A DNA stretch of 64,000 nt, taken from NCBI RefSeq assembly GCF_003725535.1, contig NZ_RJSF01000044.1:275662-339661 (forward strand), written 5' to 3'. Source of the stretch: Nocardioides pocheonensis. GTDB taxonomy: Bacteria; Actinomycetota; Actinomycetes; Propionibacteriales; Nocardioidaceae. The position numbers and the translations under genes are program-made. Position 1 is the stretch's first letter. Every line of letters starts with the position of its first letter. The notes beneath the pieces were generated by a model. That model was not told the origin of the DNA. It ran no database searches and worked only from the letters and a program-made list of their open reading frames with translations. Below, piece after piece: positions 51,775 to 59,921 of this stretch.

Positions 51775-52755
51775 TCACACCGGTGGTGCGACGAAGACGC
51801 CGCGGTCGGGGTCGTTGAAGGACTGCTTGGCGACGAACTCGTTCATCGGGTTCGCGGTGCCCCACTGGTCGGTCACCTCGGGGTCGGAGAAGTCGTAGAG
51901 GTGCGGGTGCCAGGTGTCCTCGTCGAGCTCCTCGAGCTCGGTCGTGTACTCGATGGTGTTGCCGTGGGGGTCGAGGAAGTAGGTGAAGGTGTTGTTGCCC
52001 GCCAGGTGCCGGCCGGGCCCCCACACCTTCTCCACCCCGGCCCGCATCAACCGCCCACTGCCGCGCATGTACTCGTCGATGCCGCGCATCTCGAAGGAGG
52101 CGTGGTGCAGCGACACGTGCGGGCACCGCGCGATCGCGAGGCTGTGGTGCGCCGGGTTGGTCCGCATGAACCACATCACCTCGCCCATGTGGGGCGACCA
52201 CAGGGTGTCGGAGAGAGCGAAGCTGAGGTGCTGCTCGTAGAACGCGACGGTGGCCTCGGGGTTCGGCGCATTGATGACGACGTGCGAGAGCTTGACCGGA
52301 ATCGACTCCCCCTCCTCGATCCGGCGGTGTTGCCGCACGGCAACGTCCGAGGAGATCTCCACGGTCCGGCCGTCGTTGTCGAAGAACCGGAAGCCGTAGC
52401 CGCCGCCGGGGGTCTGCAGCGTGTCCGGCTCCGCGACCAGCCGTATGCCGGCCGAGGACAGCCGCTGCGCCATCGCGTCGACATCGCCCGCGGTGGCGGC
52501 ACCGAACGAGATCAGGTCGAGCCGCTTCTCGTCGGCCCGGCGCAGCCGCACGGAGTACTGCTCCGGCGATCCCTCGGCGGCGAGGAAGGCGATGCCCTCG
52601 TCGGTGACCTCCGGCGACAGCCCCCACATCTCGGTGTAGAAGTGCAGCTGCTTGTCGTAGTCGGGCACCGCGAGGTCGACGTGGCGCAGGTGGGTGATCA
52701 GTCGCTCCCCGCGCTCGTTCACCGGGGCGTTGACGGGGCTGTTGTCAGTGGTCAT
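51775..52755 (-). CDS. VOC-family extradiol dioxygenase
   Basis: The 326-aa protein has two glyoxalase/VOC modules. The first has HLRHVDLAVPDYDKQLHFY, the second KLSHVVINAPNPEATVAFY. Probable Fe ligands are the His in LSHVVI, the His in NPAHHSLA and the Glu in NTIEYTTE, as in 2,3-dihydroxybiphenyl/catechol 2,3-dioxygenases. It would open a dihydroxylated ring made by the FAD hydroxylase. Confidence 0.88.
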   Translation of the reverse strand: MTTDNSPVNAPVNERGERLITHLRHVDLAVPDYDKQLHFYTEMWGLSPEVTDEGIAFLAAEGSPEQYSVRLRRADEKRLDLISFGAATAGDVDAMAQRLSSAGIRLVAEPDTLQTPGGGYGFRFFDNDGRTVEISSDVAVRQHRRIEEGESIPVKLSHVVINAPNPEATVAFYEQHLSFALSDTLWSPHMGEVMWFMRTNPAHHSLAIARCPHVSLHHASFEMRGIDEYMRGSGRLMRAGVEKVWGPGRHLAGNNTFTYFLDPHGNTIEYTTELEELDEDTWHPHLYDFSDPEVTDQWGTANPMNEFVAKQSFNDPDRGVFVAPPV

Positions 52756-52781
52756 GAGCGTTCCTCGGTCGCAGGGTCTGG

Positions 52782-53912
52782 TCAGGCGGGGTCGGCGAGC
52801 AGGTGCGTGATCCGGCCCATCAGGCCCGGCACGTCTCCCTGGACACGGTCGAGGAGCCACTGGCCGAGCTGGACCGAGGCCTCGACGACCGTCTTCGCAC
52901 GCGGCAGCCGCCGCTCGGTGAAGGCGCTCCACACCGCGTCGGTCAGCTCGTCGTGCGCCAGCAGCACCTCGGCGAGCACCGCGGCGTCCTCGAGCGCCTG
53001 CGCCGCACCTTGGGCCAGGGTCGGAGGGCAGGTGTGCGCGGCATCGCCGATCAGGACGACCCGGCCCCGGTGCCAGGGGCCGTCGAGGACGTGGGTCTCG
53101 AACCGGGTGTAGTTGACCCGCGACGGGTCGGTCATCCGCTCGCGGATCTCGTCCCACGGACCGTGGTAGGCCGCGGCCAGGCCCCGCATGACGTCGAGCG
53201 ACTCCTCGGGGGAGAGCTGGCTGCGGTCCTGGACGTCCTCGACCAGGTAGGCGTACAGCGAGTCCGGGCCGGTCGGGCAGTAGCCGGCGATGTAGCACGG
53301 CCCGCCGTAGTAGAGGTCGGTGCGCGTCACCGAATCAGGCCGCGAGGCGAAGACCCGCCAGATCCCCATACCGGTGCTCTGCGGCTCGAGATTGATGCCG
53401 AGCTGGTGCCGCGTCCAGGACCGGATGCCGTCGGCGCCGACGACGAGGTCGTACCGCGCCGTCGACCCGTCGGCGAAGGTCACGTCGACCCCGGCGTCGT
53501 CCTGGGCCAGCGCCGTGCACGTCGTCGCGAACCTGACCTTGGCCCCCGCCCTGGAGGCACGGTCGACCAGGATGGCCGCCAGGTCGGGTCGGTACATGCC
53601 GAGCGTCGCGGGCAGGTCCGCGCCGCCGGTGCGGATCTCGGTGAGCTCGACGAGCAACGTTGCTGCCGGGTCCGGCGCGCGCAGGCCGAGGGTGTCGAAC
53701 GCGTAGCCGCGGCCGGCGACCTCGTCCCACACGCCGAGCCGGCGGAGCACCCGCAGCGCGTTGCCCTGCAGGGTGATGCCGGAGCCGAGCGCGCTGACGT
53801 CCGGCTTGACGTCGACGAGGTCGACCGAGACCCCGGCCTCGGCGAGGAAGGTGGCGGTCGCACAGCCGGCGGCGCCGGCGCCGACGACGAGCACGGATCG
53901 GACTGCGGGCAC
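52782..53912 (-). CDS. FAD-dependent aromatic hydroxylase
   Basis: The 376-aa class A flavin monooxygenase has the dinucleotide motif VLVVGAGAAGCATA, a DG motif in VVGADGIRSWTR and the second FAD motif RVVLIGDAAHTCPPTLAQGA. It uses NAD(P)H and O2 to hydroxylate an aromatic or heteroaromatic ring. GTG at 53912 has AGGAG 6 bases upstream, which favours it over the longer frame from 54038. It heads the operon and is divergent from the LysR gene. Confidence 0.9.
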   Translation of the reverse strand: MPAVRSVLVVGAGAAGCATATFLAEAGVSVDLVDVKPDVSALGSGITLQGNALRVLRRLGVWDEVAGRGYAFDTLGLRAPDPAATLLVELTEIRTGGADLPATLGMYRPDLAAILVDRASRAGAKVRFATTCTALAQDDAGVDVTFADGSTARYDLVVGADGIRSWTRHQLGINLEPQSTGMGIWRVFASRPDSVTRTDLYYGGPCYIAGYCPTGPDSLYAYLVEDVQDRSQLSPEESLDVMRGLAAAYHGPWDEIRERMTDPSRVNYTRFETHVLDGPWHRGRVVLIGDAAHTCPPTLAQGAAQALEDAAVLAEVLLAHDELTDAVWSAFTERRLPRAKTVVEASVQLGQWLLDRVQGDVPGLMGRITHLLADPA

Positions 53913-54060
53913 GACAGGCTCCTGGTGAGGTGGCGGGCTGACCGTCGTACGACGGAACGAGCGAACGACGGGGTGACGGGCACCACTGTGCGAGCCGCTC
54001 GAACGATCAGGGAAGTGCAGATCGGTGATCGATCTCATCCACCAGGTTTATGGTGACCTT

Positions 54061-54987
54061 GTGACCGAGCGGCCCCTCCGCAACCTCGACCTCAACCTGC
54101 TCCCGACGCTCGACGCCCTCCTCCGCGAGCGCAACGTCACCCGCGCCTCCGAGCAGCTCGGCCTCAGCCAGCCCGCTGTCTCCGCGGCCCTCGCCCGGCT
54201 GCGCCGGCACTTCGGCGACGAGCTGCTGCACCGCACGGGCAACCAGTACGAGCTCACGCCGCTTGCGCAACAGCTCCGGGGAGCGACCGAGGCGGCGCTG
54301 TCCGGAGTGCAGCGCGTGTTCGACGCCTCCCCTGCGTTCGATCCCGCGTCCTCGGACCGCACCTTCCGGTTGATGATGTCCGACTACGCGACCGCCGTCC
54401 TCGGCGAGCAGCTCGTGCGCCGCCTCGCGGACATCGCCCCCGGCGTGCGCCTGCAGCTGAACCAGACCGAGCCGACGTTCGTCGACAACGCGGCAGAGAC
54501 GCTTCGCAGCGTGGACGGCATGGTGCTGCCCCACGGGTTCCTCAAGGACATCCCGGTGGTCGACCTGTACGAGGACACCTGGGTCTGCGTGGTCAGCCCG
54601 GACAACGAGCGGGTCGGCGACGAGCTGACCATGGACGACGTCGCCACCCTCCCCTGGGTGATGCTGTGGAACCTCCCCACGGCGTTCGCCCCGGCCGCTC
54701 GTCAGCTCAACCTGCTCGGCGTCGAGCCGCTGGTCGAGATCACCGTGGACAGCTTCCTGACCGTGCCGTTCCTCATCGCCGGCACGCGACGCATCGCCGT
54801 GCTCCAGACGCGGCTGGCACACCGGCTCGCGGCGACGGCCGGGGTGCGCCTGCTGCCCTGCCCCTGGGACGCCATCCCGCTCAAGGAGGCGTTCTGGTGG
54901 CACCCCTCGCACCGTCGCGACCCGGCCCACCAGTGGCTGCGCAAGCTCCTGCAGGAGGTCGGCGAGGACCTGATGTCCGCGACGTGA
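54061..54987 (+). CDS. LysR-family regulator
   Basis: The 308-aa regulator has an N-terminal winged helix (LDLNLLPTLDALLRERNVTR, QLGLSQPAVSAALARLRRHF) and an effector domain (FRLMMSDYATAVLGEQL, VVDLYEDTWVCVVSPDN). The LNLLxxLDALL start puts it in the NodD/LinR/NahR-like group, usually activators of aromatic operons. It is divergent from the hydroxylase and so probably its activator. GTG 54061 gives the canonical length; GTG 54025 would add 12 residues. Confidence 0.9.
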   Translation: MTERPLRNLDLNLLPTLDALLRERNVTRASEQLGLSQPAVSAALARLRRHFGDELLHRTGNQYELTPLAQQLRGATEAALSGVQRVFDASPAFDPASSDRTFRLMMSDYATAVLGEQLVRRLADIAPGVRLQLNQTEPTFVDNAAETLRSVDGMVLPHGFLKDIPVVDLYEDTWVCVVSPDNERVGDELTMDDVATLPWVMLWNLPTAFAPAARQLNLLGVEPLVEITVDSFLTVPFLIAGTRRIAVLQTRLAHRLAATAGVRLLPCPWDAIPLKEAFWWHPSHRRDPAHQWLRKLLQEVGEDLMSAT

Positions 54988-54990
54988 CCT

Positions 54991-55017
54991 GCCGCTATCC
55001 ACGGGATGGATAGCGGC
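54991..55017. promoter_or_regulatory. Perfect inverted repeat between LysR and MFS genes
   Basis: GCCGCTATCCA (54991-55001) and TGGATAGCGGC (55007-55017) form an 11-bp perfect stem with loop CGGGA, 4 bases after the LysR stop. There is no T-run, so it may be an operator (possibly a TetR/GntR-like site) or a weak terminator. Confidence 0.6.
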
Positions 55018-55119
55018 ACCCAACATGTCTGACTTCCGCGCGGCGGCGGGTCGCGGCGACCCTCGTCGCCAGTGACGCCTGTCACGACCGGTGACCCGGT
55101 CCGACCCCACGGAGCCGCC

Positions 55120-56343
55120 ATGTCCGTCAGCAACGCCACCACGCCGTCGTACCGCTCTGCCCCGACCCGGCAGGCCGGGCGCCCCCAGGGCCTGCTGCTC
55201 ATGATGATGAGCTGCCTGCCCATCCTGGGCGCCGTCCTGCTCGCGCCCGTGCTGCCGAGGATGCAGGACCACTTCGGCAACACGCCGAAGGCCCAGGCCC
55301 TGGTACCGCTCTCGCTCACCGTGCCCGCCCTGATGATCGCGCTGCTGGCGCCGTTCGCCGGGCGCATCGTCGACAGGTTCGGGCGCAAGCGCCTGCTGGT
55401 CGCCGCCCTCGTGGTGTACGCCGCCTTCGGCACCGCACCGCTGTGGCTCGGCGGGCTCGAGGCGATCGTGCTCAGTCGCGTCGGCGTCGGGCTCGCCGAG
55501 GCAGCGATCATGACCTGCTGCACCACGCTGATCGCGGACTACTTCTCCGGACCGGCCCGTGACCGCTGGCTGGGCCTGCAGACCGTGTTCGCGTCGCTGT
55601 CGGCGACGCTCTTCTTCGCCCTCGGCGGTGCGCTCGGCGCCCACAACTGGCGCACGCCGTTCTGGCTCTACGCGTCGAGCCTCGCGTTCGCGGTGCTCGC
55701 CGCGACCCTGCTCTGGCAGCCTCGACCGCACGGCACCGCCGACGCCACGCGCCCGGACCTGCCACCCCTCCCGGTCCGCTCGCTGCTCGCCGCGTGCCTG
55801 GTCTCGCTCTTCGGTGGCATCGTCTTCTACACGCCGATCGTGGAGCTGCCGTTCCTGCTCGACCACGCAGGGGTCAGTGCCGTGCCCGTGATCGGCGCGA
55901 TCACCGCGCTGGCCTCGGCCGCCACCGCAGCCGGCGCGTTCACCTTCGGACGCATCTCCCGCAGGGGCACCGCGATCCTCCTCCCGATCGCCTTCGCTCT
56001 CGCCGGCGTCGGACTGGTGGTCGTGGGTGTCGGGGCTTCGGTGCCGGTGATCGTCGTCGGTGCGGTCGTCGCGTCCGCGGGCACCGGCGTGATGCTGCCC
56101 ACGCTGCTGGTCTGGGCGCTGTCGGGGCTGACCTTCGAGCAGCGTGGTCGCGGCACCGGCCTCTGGACGGCGGCGCTCTTCCTCGGCGAGTTCGTCTGTC
56201 CGCTGCTGGTGCTGGCCCTCGCCGCCGCGCTCGGCGGGCTCGGCGCAGCGGTCGCCCTCGTCGGAGCCGCCTCGCTCCTGGCCGCCGCGATCGCGCGGGC
56301 GGCTCTCACCGCACGTGCCGCAACGTCCCTCCAGACGCTGTGA
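55120..56343 (+). CDS. MFS transporter
   Basis: The 407-aa protein has about 12 spans and the MFS loop motif GRIVDRFGRKRLL between helices 2 and 3. It also shows VLSRVGVGLAEAAIMTCCTTLIADYF. It is likely the uptake or efflux protein for the aromatic substrate of the operon. ATG 55120 has GGAG 6 bases upstream. Confidence 0.9.
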   Translation: MSVSNATTPSYRSAPTRQAGRPQGLLLMMMSCLPILGAVLLAPVLPRMQDHFGNTPKAQALVPLSLTVPALMIALLAPFAGRIVDRFGRKRLLVAALVVYAAFGTAPLWLGGLEAIVLSRVGVGLAEAAIMTCCTTLIADYFSGPARDRWLGLQTVFASLSATLFFALGGALGAHNWRTPFWLYASSLAFAVLAATLLWQPRPHGTADATRPDLPPLPVRSLLAACLVSLFGGIVFYTPIVELPFLLDHAGVSAVPVIGAITALASAATAAGAFTFGRISRRGTAILLPIAFALAGVGLVVVGVGASVPVIVVGAVVASAGTGVMLPTLLVWALSGLTFEQRGRGTGLWTAALFLGEFVCPLLVLALAAALGGLGAAVALVGAASLLAAAIARAALTARAATSLQTL

Positions 56344-56453
56344 GGGGAGTCCAACCGGGCGCGCCGGTCCTCTGCGTGCCTTCCGTGGAGTCCTCCTGAC
56401 GGTCCAGGTGCTCGAACTCGCCGGCGTGAGAACGGCGTCCGGCGGAGTCGCCG

Positions 56454-56468
56454 CTCCCCCTCGCGCAC
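56454..56468 (+). repeat. Possible degenerate tRNA-Leu end (att remnant D)
   Basis: The 13 bases CCCCCTCGCGCAC match the last bases of tRNA-Leu and the next base. It lies 4 bases before a strong terminator, as an old insertion boundary would. No other part of the core, iterons or palindrome is present, so chance cannot be ruled out in GC-rich DNA. Confidence 0.35.
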
Positions 56469-56471
56469 AGC

Positions 56472-56504
56472 AGAAGGCCCCGGTCGGTCCGACCGGGGCC
56501 TTCT
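56472..56504. terminator. Strong bidirectional terminator
   Basis: AGAAGGCCCCGGTC pairs with GACCGGGGCCTTCT, a 14-bp perfect stem (16 if the loop bases pair), loop GGTCC. The A-rich left and T-rich right flanks make it work in both directions, for the MFS gene and for the convergent LPETG gene. Confidence 0.85.
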
Positions 56505-56533
56505 CCGTTCCACCGGTGTGGCCTGGTCGTGCC

Positions 56534-57385
56534 TCAGCCGACCTGCGCGGCCCGCCGGCCGCGGCGTACCAGACCGGTGCCCAGGCCGAGGGCCACCAGG
56601 GCCGCGAGGGCGAGCCCGAGCAGTGCCTGGCCGGCGCCGGTCTCGGGCAGCACACCGGTGGCCCGGTGCGCCGCGGCGGTGTGGGTCCGCACCTCGCCCC
56701 GCACCTGCCCGGTGGCGGGCGCGGAGACCAGGCTGGAGTCCGTGCCGGTGGCGACCGAGACCATGGTCAGCGACGGGGTGAGCTGGAGCTGCGGGGTCAG
56801 GTCCGACGTCTGGCCCGTGGTCTCGTCCGGGACCTGGCCGGGCAGGGGGCTGTCGGCGTCGCCCTCGGACCCGGTGGCCGGGCGGTCCTTGCAGTGGCCC
56901 GGTACGCCGACGCCGCGGTTGTCGTCCTCGCAGTCCGCGTCGTTGCCGGAGCCGTTGTTGCCGTCCTGGCTGCTGGTGTCCACGCCACCGGTGCCGCCGG
57001 GCTGGTCGACGCCGCCGTTGGTCATCCCGTCGGGATCGGCCTGCGCCTGGAAGTCGTTCGGCTTGGCCAGACTGACCGATGAGCCGGCCTGCGCGGAGGA
57101 CGCGGTCCCGGCCCGGGGCGTGCTCGTGTGGGCCGCGTGGTGGTGGCCGGTGGTCCCGTGGTCCACGTGCGTCGTGGTGGGTCGGTGTGCCTGGCCCGCT
57201 GCCGCGTGCGCCGACGGCGTCTCCGGGTGCGCCGCGAGTGCCGGCGCCGCGAACCCGATCGAGGCCGCTGCCACCGCGGCGGCGCCCGCCCGTGCGAGGG
57301 TCCGTGCGCGCAGCGGCCGGCTGTGCGTCCGGTCCAGCCGGTGCTGGGGGTCCTGACGGTGTTTCTGGTCCTGCCTGCGTGACAT
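56534..57385 (-). CDS. LPXTG-anchored surface protein
   Basis: The 283-aa exported protein has a basic Tat/Sec-like signal (RARTLARAGAAAVAAASIGF, cleavage near ALAAHP), a His-rich part (HVDHGTTGHHHAAH), an acidic Asn/Asp/Gly-rich middle with a Cys pair (NDADCEDD, GHCKDR) and a sorting signal LPETG, hydrophobic stretch, RRGRR. A sortase should link it to the wall, but no sortase gene is in the window. Its adhesion or structural role is unknown. Confidence 0.88.
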   Translation of the reverse strand: MSRRQDQKHRQDPQHRLDRTHSRPLRARTLARAGAAAVAAASIGFAAPALAAHPETPSAHAAAGQAHRPTTTHVDHGTTGHHHAAHTSTPRAGTASSAQAGSSVSLAKPNDFQAQADPDGMTNGGVDQPGGTGGVDTSSQDGNNGSGNDADCEDDNRGVGVPGHCKDRPATGSEGDADSPLPGQVPDETTGQTSDLTPQLQLTPSLTMVSVATGTDSSLVSAPATGQVRGEVRTHTAAAHRATGVLPETGAGQALLGLALAALVALGLGTGLVRRGRRAAQVG

Positions 57386-57853
57386 GTCCGCTCCCGTTGT
57401 CCCGTGCCGCCGCCGGGGTCTGGGATCGTTTCCAGGAGGTCCCGGACGACGGGTCTCGATGAGGTGTTGTGTCATCGGGAACGGGCGGTTCCGCCCCGGG
57501 GTCACGCGGCCGCGACGTGACGAGAAACACCGGAATGAGCGGGCCGCCACGGGGTACTTGGGCGGGTTTCGACGTGGCTGTGTCAGGAGCCGATTTCGGC
57601 CGGATGCGGGAGGCGGGCGGCCTGTCCGGGACCTTGGTCCTGAGGTTCCAACGTAGCGAAGCCGCGGCCCGGATGCGAACCGGCCGACGCTCGTCGCCGA
57701 CGTGCGGCCGACCGGGCGCAGCGGATCCGGACCGGCCTCTCAGTTCCGCGGTTTCCGGGACCGGCCGGGGCGGCCCGTGCGACAGTGAGCCGGTCTCGGG
57801 GACGCAGCGCGGAGGGCGTGGGCGGGCAACCGGTCAGGAAGTGGGTTGCCGCG
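57386..57853. other. Intergenic region without recognisable gene
   Basis: This 468-base divergent region should hold promoters for the LPETG protein and the acetyltransferase. I looked for a riboswitch-like leader on the minus strand and for small ORFs and saw none that I can support. Confidence 0.5.
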
Positions 57854-58354
57854 ATGAGCCACCTCGCGACGTCGATGACCACGCGGCTCGGCACGGTCAC
57901 CCTGCGGCCTGCGACACCTCACGACCGCGCCTTCCTCCGCGAGGTCTACGCCTCGACCCGCGACGACGAGCTGGCCCGCGCCGGCTCCCCCGCGGAGCAG
58001 CGGGAGACCTCCGTCCAGGTGCAGTTCGACCTCCAGGACCGGCAGTACCGCAGCAGCAACCCGCACGGCAGCTTCGACGTGGTCGAGGTCGACGGCTGCC
58101 GCGCCGGACGCCTGTACGTCGACCGCCGGCTCGACGACATCCGCATCATCGACATCGCGCTGCTCCCGGCGTACCGGCGGGCCGGGATCGGCAGCCGGCT
58201 GATCAACGGGGTGCTGGAGGAGGCGCGGATGTCCGGTCGGTCCGCGAGCCTGCACGTCGAGGTGCACGACCCGGCGGCCCGGCTGTACCGCCGGCTGGGG
58301 TTCGCGATGGTCGCCGACCGCGGCCTGTACCGGCTGATGGAGTGGCGGCCCTGA
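57854..58354 (+). CDS. GNAT-family N-acetyltransferase
   Basis: The 166-aa enzyme has the acetyl-CoA motif IALLPAYRRAGIGSRLI (RxxGxG type), the ASLHVEVHDPAARLYRRLGF region and the closing GLYRLMEWR. It acetylates an unknown small molecule or protein amine. Start ATG 57854; MTTRLG seven codons later is possible. Confidence 0.88.
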   Translation: MSHLATSMTTRLGTVTLRPATPHDRAFLREVYASTRDDELARAGSPAEQRETSVQVQFDLQDRQYRSSNPHGSFDVVEVDGCRAGRLYVDRRLDDIRIIDIALLPAYRRAGIGSRLINGVLEEARMSGRSASLHVEVHDPAARLYRRLGFAMVADRGLYRLMEWRP

Positions 58355-58395
58355 TCCTGGCGTCCTGAACCCGGGGCCCTAGGCTGCGACGGGTC

Positions 58396-59007
58396 ATGAG
58401 CACGCCACGCGTCGCGCCGCCGCACACCCCGCTGGAGGACGCGTTCGGCCTGTTCACCGGCGTGTTCGTGGCCTCGCTCGGGATCTACCTGATCCAGGCG
58501 GCGGGCGCCGTCACCGGCGGCACGGCGGGGCTCTCCCTGTTGCTGTCCTACGCCACCTCGGTGCCGTTCGGCGTGCTGTTCGTGCTGATCAACGTGCCGG
58601 CGTTCGCGGTGGCCGCGTGGCAGAAGGGCGCGTCGTTCACGCTGAAGTCCCTCGGCTGCGTCGTCGCAGTGTCGCTGGCCACGCGGGTGCAGGCGGACAT
58701 GCTCGACCTCGACGGCCTGCACGCGGCGTACGGCGTGGTGGCCGGCAACCTGCTGGCCGGGTCAGGGCTGCTGATCCTGTTCCGTCACGGCGCGAGCCTG
58801 GGCGGCTTCAACGTGGTCGCCCTGCTGATGCAGGAGAAGGTCGGCCTGCGGGCCGGCTACGTGCAGATGGCGCTGGACGTCGCGGTCGTGCTCGGCTCGG
58901 TGTTCGTCGTCGACCCCGGGCTCGTGCTGCTGTCCGCCCTCGGAGCCGTCGTCCTCAACCTGGTGCTCGCGCTCAACCACCGGCCGGGTCGCTACCTGGG
59001 GCTCTGA
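58396..59007 (+). CDS. YitT-family membrane protein
   Basis: The 203-aa protein has five to six spans with GLFTGVFVASLGIYLIQAAGAVTGGTAGLSLLL and LLILFRHGASLGGFNVVALLM, which fit the YitT/YczE group of uncharacterised transport-like proteins. The gene starts 41 bases after the acetyltransferase and may be cotranscribed. Confidence 0.82.
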   Translation: MSTPRVAPPHTPLEDAFGLFTGVFVASLGIYLIQAAGAVTGGTAGLSLLLSYATSVPFGVLFVLINVPAFAVAAWQKGASFTLKSLGCVVAVSLATRVQADMLDLDGLHAAYGVVAGNLLAGSGLLILFRHGASLGGFNVVALLMQEKVGLRAGYVQMALDVAVVLGSVFVVDPGLVLLSALGAVVLNLVLALNHRPGRYLGL

Positions 59008-59078
59008 GCCGCTCCACGCCGCCCTCCATCCGTCCGCTCCGCCTGTGCGCCGACCCGGCAGGGGGGCAGGATGGAGGC

Positions 59079-59516
59079 ATGAACGAGCTGCTCGAGCTGC
59101 CCTACGAGAAGTGCGAGGAGCTGCTGCGCGCGTCGATCGTGGGACGGGTCGCCTTCAGCACCGAGGAGGGCCCGCAGATCGTGCCGGTGAACTACACCAC
59201 CGTCGGCAACGCGGTGCTGTTCCGGACCACGCCCTACAGCCAGCTCGGCGCCCACGCCGCCGGAAGCCCCCTCGCCTTCGAGATCGACCACATCGACTAC
59301 GAGGACCACAAGGGCTGGAGCGTGGTCGCCCACGGGGTCGGCGAGCGCGTGAAGGACACGTCCGCCCTCGAGGACAGCACGCCGTTCTGGAACCCCAAGC
59401 CCTGGGCCGCCGGAGCCCGGGTCCTCTACATCCGACTGCCCTGGAAGACCCTGACCGGACGTCGGATCGGCGTTGGCTGGACCCGGGAGAACGAGCTGCC
59501 CGTACGCCGCCGCTGA
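59079..59516 (+). CDS. Pyridoxamine-phosphate-oxidase-fold protein
   Basis: The 145-aa protein with split-barrel fold has GRVAFSTEEGPQIVPVNYTT, VLFRTTPYSQLG, LAFEIDHIDYEDHKGWSVVAHG, typical of the actinobacterial flavin/F420-binding PNPOx-like group (Rv1155/DUF2470-like relatives). The cofactor is uncertain. ATG 59079 preceded by GGAGG one base away and AGG further upstream. Confidence 0.87.
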   Translation: MNELLELPYEKCEELLRASIVGRVAFSTEEGPQIVPVNYTTVGNAVLFRTTPYSQLGAHAAGSPLAFEIDHIDYEDHKGWSVVAHGVGERVKDTSALEDSTPFWNPKPWAAGARVLYIRLPWKTLTGRRIGVGWTRENELPVRRR

Positions 59517-59553
59517 CGCCGACCGGATCGGGCGGCCGGATCGGGCGACCGGT

Positions 59554-59862
59554 TCAGGCGTCCGGGTCGCCGTCGTGGCGCCGCACGAGGTCGGCGTAGT
59601 CCGGGTGGTCGTCGATCCAGCCGTGGATGAAGGGGCAGACCGGGACGACGTCGCGGTCGCCCTTGGCCCGGACGTCGTCGAGCGCGCCCCTGGCGAGCGC
59701 CGAGCCGACGCCCCTGCCCTTGGCCGCCTCGAACACCTCGGTGTGGGTGAACACGATCGAGGACCGGGTCAGGTGGTACTCCGAGAACCCGAGGAGCTCA
59801 CCGTCGATCCGCGCTTCGTACCGGCTCTCCTCGGGGTTGTCCGTGACCACGACGTCGCTCAT
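59554..59862 (-). CDS. GCN5-related N-acetyltransferase (YidJ/PF14542 type)
   Basis: The 102-aa small acetyltransferase has YEARIDGELLGFSEYHL, VFTHTEVFEAAKGRGVGSALARGAL and VVPVCPFIHGWIDDHPDYADLV. These fit the short N-acetyltransf_CG family, whose single domain has CoA and a conserved Cys (here in VPVCPF). Function unknown. Confidence 0.9.
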   Translation of the reverse strand: MSDVVVTDNPEESRYEARIDGELLGFSEYHLTRSSIVFTHTEVFEAAKGRGVGSALARGALDDVRAKGDRDVVPVCPFIHGWIDDHPDYADLVRRHDGDPDA

Positions 59863-59921
59863 GGCGCCCAACCTAGTGCCCGGCGAGGTCCGACGCGGGC
59901 ACCCGACGCCGTGCCTGCGGG

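Noticed and set aside
57386-57560. Riboswitch-like leader before the LPETG gene
   Set aside because: GGGGCGGAACCGCCC resembles part of some cyclic-di-AMP leaders, but the other conserved helices are not found.
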